Shown here piece after piece: positions 60,941 through 64,000 of a DNA stretch of 64,000 bases. How positions within the stretch are numbered: the stretch's first letter is position 1; each line of letters opens with the position of its first letter. Origin of the DNA: Nipponacmea schrenckii (Eukaryota > Mollusca > Gastropoda > Lottiidae); assembly GCA_030562195.1 (NCBI GenBank), contig CM060202.1, positions 32,912,599 to 32,976,598 of the forward strand, written 5' to 3'. The position numbers and the translations under genes are program-made. The notes under the pieces were generated by a model. The model saw nothing but the letters and a program-made list of their open reading frames with translations, searched no databases and was not told where the DNA came from.

Positions 60941-61290
60941 TATACTCCCACATGAATATGTGGACATATTGTGGTCGCCCCTATCCGCCGGTCCTACCGT
61001 GAAACTTGGTGCATTGGAATTGATAAGACGACGGTCAAGTTTAAATTTGACCATTTTTGATGAAAGGCTTTTGAGTTATTGCCATTCACTTAGTACAATC
61101 GCGTCCACATTGAATTGTGGGTGCAATAGAAGCTACAATTTTTAATGGATTTGGATGAAACTTGTGACTTTTAACCTAAATTAGATGACTAAAAGTTAAA
61201 CATTCAGGAATGTGATGGTTTGGTTTTGTCAAATGTCGAAATTATAGAATTCTGCCAGTGGGTGAGTGTTACCTTGCCTTGCCAGCTATC
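60941..61290 (+). mobile_element. Short pearl-like element without tandem core
   Basis: About 350 bp from 'tatactcccacatgaatatg' to 'ttgccttgccagctatc', flanked by T-runs on both sides (catttttt / ttttc). It has the family's 5' inverted motif, a 'gtcgcccctatccgccgg' stretch in place of CCGT units, and the 3' end in degenerate form, but no monomer array. Confidence 0.65.
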
Positions 61291-61299
61291 TTTTCTTTA

Positions 61300-62753
61300 T
61301 TGTTTAATGATACATTAATCAATTTAATATTGTTCTGTTATACTAACAAACATTCAAAACGTTAATGTGGGGTACATAATATTAGCACATATTTTTTAGA
61401 AAATAGCTGAATTTATCATCGCAGATTTCCACGCCATCTTTCATTAGCATAATATATTACACAAATATTTCACAGTTCCACTGTTGAAAAATGCAACAAT
61501 CATTGTAAATTTGATATTATCTTAGGCTTATTCATGGAATTATTGTTATAGTGTTATTTGAACACCATTACAGTTATTTACTATATTTAATGCACATTTA
61601 ACGACCACATTTTAATATTTTTGTAAGCCTTACCGTCATTACTGGTGAATTTCCAGTATCTCTTTATATCAATAATTATATTCCATACAGTCTTGAATAT
61701 ATGAAGAGTTTGTTTACAAAGTGAGACTTATTGGTTTTCTTTGTTTTGAGAAAACAATGATTTAGTTATGCCACGATTTTTTTTAAAAATTAGCAAAAAA
61801 ATATCATCTGCTTATTTAAAATTATACGTACATGATGTTTTTTGGTAATTTAAAAAAAAAAATGGTCGCATTAGAAAATCATTGTTTTCTAAAAACAAAG
61901 AAAATGGATAAGTCTCACATTGGAAAAAAAATTCTCCATAATATATTTAGTTTTGAAAATATTATATTATTTTATGAAATTCAGTACTTCATAAGATTTT
62001 TTTTAATGATTTATTAAACTTTGATTTACTATTTGATTTATTAAGTTATTCAGTGGTTTTGGAGGAAAATGGATACAGATTCTTATGGAAAAATTCAGTT
62101 TTGAATGCAGTTTTAAATAAAAAGGTTGCAACGGTAGGGTTCATTTTCATCAATTATTATCATTATTGTTTCATAATTATGCTATTTTGGCTGTATGCTT
62201 AAGTGGGAGATATAGGAACAATTGTGCAAATCGTGATACAAGCATGAAATTTGACATAGAGGTTATTCAACTGTTTATATGAAAAAAAAACAGCCGCTGG
62301 TCAAAAAGAAAATTCATTTTTTCAAGATGGCCACCGTACATTTTGCAAATGGCGTCTGTTCAAGTTGGCTATATTTAGTAAAACTTTTGAAAGTTGTGTT
62401 GAGAGTGTAATCTAATGTGAATTTTGATAAAAAAAAGTAATTTACATTTCCTTAAGAATGATGAGACTTGATATTAACGAAGAAAAAAATTAACTTCCAT
62501 TTCCATCGACTTTTCAACAGATATCACTTAAAAGATCCTCATCTGAAAATTTTGAAACTGCATTTAAGATGGGAGGAAGCGTCAAATTTTTTTGATGGAC
62601 TTTTTCTGATCATGGTGGAATGTAGGTGAACATATGAAAGGCTTGAAGTCCCAAAAAAGCTGAAATCCAAGGGATTAAAGTCTGAGCCACGCACGGAGCT
62701 GTACACAGTTCTTGTTATATTATTTATTACTGTAAGTTATATTTTTGTTTCAG
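61300..62753. other. Intron 3 remainder, AT-rich
   Basis: Apart from the inverted repeat at 61721-61918 I see no coding sequence or recognised repeat. Isolated open frames are short and lack splice support. Confidence 0.5.
61721..61918. repeat. 198-bp long inverted repeat
   Basis: The outer ends are perfect (GTGAGACTTA / TAAGTCTCAC). Inside, the ~90-bp arms pair imperfectly through 'ttttctttgtttt-agaaaacaatgattt' and 'aatgcgacca / atgccacga' blocks, leaving a short central loop near 61815. It could be a snap-back MITE or a transcribed hairpin; no target duplication is obvious. Confidence 0.7.
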
Positions 62754-63017
62754 AAAGTGGAAATTGGTGGTGGAAGATGTAGTAGGAAAAAAAAAGCTAA
62801 TTTAGATATACCACAGATAATAAAAACTATCAAAACACTGAAATCTATACCAAAATGGAAAAATGACGAGAGATCTTGGAGAGAAAGATATAGTGTTTGG
62901 GGAGCGGTGGCGACAACACTTGGATGGAGTGTCAATGAAAAGTATCGAAAACAACTATATCAGATTTGGATACGTCACAAAAGAAATATTGGCTGTAAAG
63001 CAAAAAGAAATTTGGAG
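62754..63017 (+). CDS. Candidate gene, exon 4: tryptophan-rich HTH-like region
   Basis: 264 bases (88 codons, residues 49-136) between the strong acceptor 'tttttgtttcag' and the donor GTATTT at 63018, phase 0 at both ends. A basic CSRKKK segment is followed by an amphipathic stretch and five tryptophans at residues 83, 90, 97, 106 and 120, in RSWRERYSVWGAVATTLGW and KQLYQIWIRHKRNI. The W spacing, LG turn and basic last helix recall small helix-turn-helix DNA-binding folds (MADF/SANT-like). That is inference; the family is not recognised. It could belong to a host gene or a domesticated transposon protein. Confidence 0.68.
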
Positions 63018-63059
63018 GTATTTATTAATGTCGCACAATATACAGTATGGAGTATTGCT

Positions 63060-63262
63060 AAAAACACAAATATATTTTCTGTTTTTTATTACCTCCATAC
63101 ACATATTTGATTATAATGTTGTCTGGCCGTCAATATGTCCATCCATCTACAATAAACTGGCAAATACGATACAAGGAAAACTAAATGATTGAAATTTAAA
63201 ACGTTTGTGGGATTGTTCCAGTCGAATTTTCAGCCCGTTTTGTCTTGCCTTGCCAGTGATGT
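63060..63262 (+). repeat. Possible degenerate pearl-like remnant in intron 4
   Basis: 'acctccatacacatatttga' with 'gtctggccgtcaatatgtcc' and a later 'tgtcttgccttgccagtgat' resemble the ends of the short element at 60941-61290. The match is weak. Confidence 0.35.
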
Positions 63263-63657
63263 AGGACAGTTCAGTGGTACAGTGGTTATCATTTTGTTAG
63301 CTTTCCGATAGTATCCGTGCCCTCTAGCCCAGGGGTCAAAATAGAATAAAGAAAAACAATCCCATTAAATCAAATCATTTAATTTTTTAAAAATCTAGGC
63401 CATTAGGGTACATGTATTGGAAATTTTGAAATACTGAAACAAAAATGTCCAAGAACCATGTAATATCCGTAAAGTTTGTAGTTAGTCCATGATGATACTT
63501 ATTGTAAATGATGATATGTTTCTGTTATATTTAAAGATAAATTTAACTTAATATCAATAGTAATTTTCGAAATGATAGAATGAAGTAGGTTAAAGAGCAT
63601 GATGAAAATTTGCATTTGTTTAAGATTTTTCTATGATTTTTGTTGAATGTTTTGTAG
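63263..63657. other. Intron 4 remainder
   Basis: AT-rich sequence with nothing recognised. It ends in the acceptor 'gttgaatgttttgtag'. Confidence 0.45.
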
Positions 63658-64000
63658 ACAACGGCTCCGAGGGGAAAACAATTTGAAGAAAAGAGTGATG
63701 AAAGTAGTAAGAAGAGGGATGATGGTGATGGAAGTAAACTTGATGATGAAAATAACAAGAGGAAGAGAGATGATGATGAAGATAATGCAGAAAATAGTAA
63801 GAAGAAGAGAAATGATGGTGATGGAAGTGAAGTTGATGATGATGAAAAGAACAGGAGGAAGAGTGATGATGATCATGATAATAGTAACAAAGAGATGATA
63901 GATGATGATAATTATGGAAGTGAAGATAACGAAAGCAGCAAAAAGGTGGAGGATGAATATGGAAGTGAAGTTGGTGATGATGAAAGAATCAAAAGGAAGA
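63658..64000 (+). CDS. Candidate gene, exon 5: charged low-complexity tail (continues past window)
   Basis: Open in phase 0 from the acceptor at 63657 to the window edge (114 codons, residues 137-250). The composition is almost wholly D, E, K, R, S, N and G. Imperfect repeats pair a basic cluster (NSKKKR, NRRK) with an acidic one (DGDGSEVDDDE). This fits a disordered, probably nuclear tail. The DNA is GAT/GAA/AAG-rich and may be expanding. The two other forward frames would read R/M/V-rich peptides and are less likely. The in-frame continuation of exon 4 is the main support. Confidence 0.58.

Noticed and set aside
62520..62600. Possible extra exon after 'ttttcaacag'
   Set aside because: Open for about 24 codons, but no acceptable donor before the in-frame stop and no similarity to the flanking exons.
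63647..63898. M/V/R-rich open frame over the last 350 bp
   Set aside because: The phase-0 frame from the acceptor at 63657 is open to the window edge and continues exon 4; the M-rich reading is the same GAT/GAA repeat in another frame.

Overview
This is a eukaryotic, AT-rich, non-coding-dominated window, most likely from a bivalve mollusc. That is an inference from insertions built of degenerate ~160-bp tandem monomers with short inverted ends, which resemble the 'pearl'/BIV160 class I recall from bivalves. Three runs of exactly 500 N (16595-17094, 38208-38707, 54026-54525) are scaffold gaps, so the window is four contigs.

Contigs 1-3 (1-54025) are an almost uninterrupted head-to-tail concatemer of non-autonomous elements that I call F1 (~2.2-2.3 kb), F2 (~1.7-2.6 kb), F3 (~4.1 kb) and F4 (~1.7 kb). 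Every junction is CTAG. Downstream lies a short palindrome plus a family-specific subterminal sequence; upstream lies a poly(A) tract and usually a perfect hairpin whose stem repeats that subterminal sequence. This layout fits Helitron/Helentron-like rolling-circle elements, but no helicase or Rep gene is present. Contigs 1 and 3 carry all elements on +, contig 2 all on -, so the strand switches coincide with the gaps. All families share a diverged module carrying YY1-, ETS-, E-box-, CRE- and nuclear-receptor-like motifs. F3 also carries a 13-bp-TSD-flanked, 5'-truncated tail of a non-LTR reverse transcriptase (four copies, antisense to F3). One F1 copy is split by a 2.17-kb pearl-like element.

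Contig 4 (54526-64000) is different: mostly single copy, with five candidate exons on + (55257-55277, 56009-56086, 57916-57960, 62754-63017, 63658-64000), all joined by GT-AG introns in phase 0. They would encode a tryptophan-rich, possibly DNA-binding protein with a long mixed-charge tail; I do not recognise the gene. Its introns hold a dead hAT transposase fragment, a second copy of the ~160-bp-monomer array in inverted arrangement, a small element of the same class, and a 198-bp inverted repeat.

No rRNA, tRNA or CRISPR was seen. Short open frames inside F1-F4 are judged non-coding.
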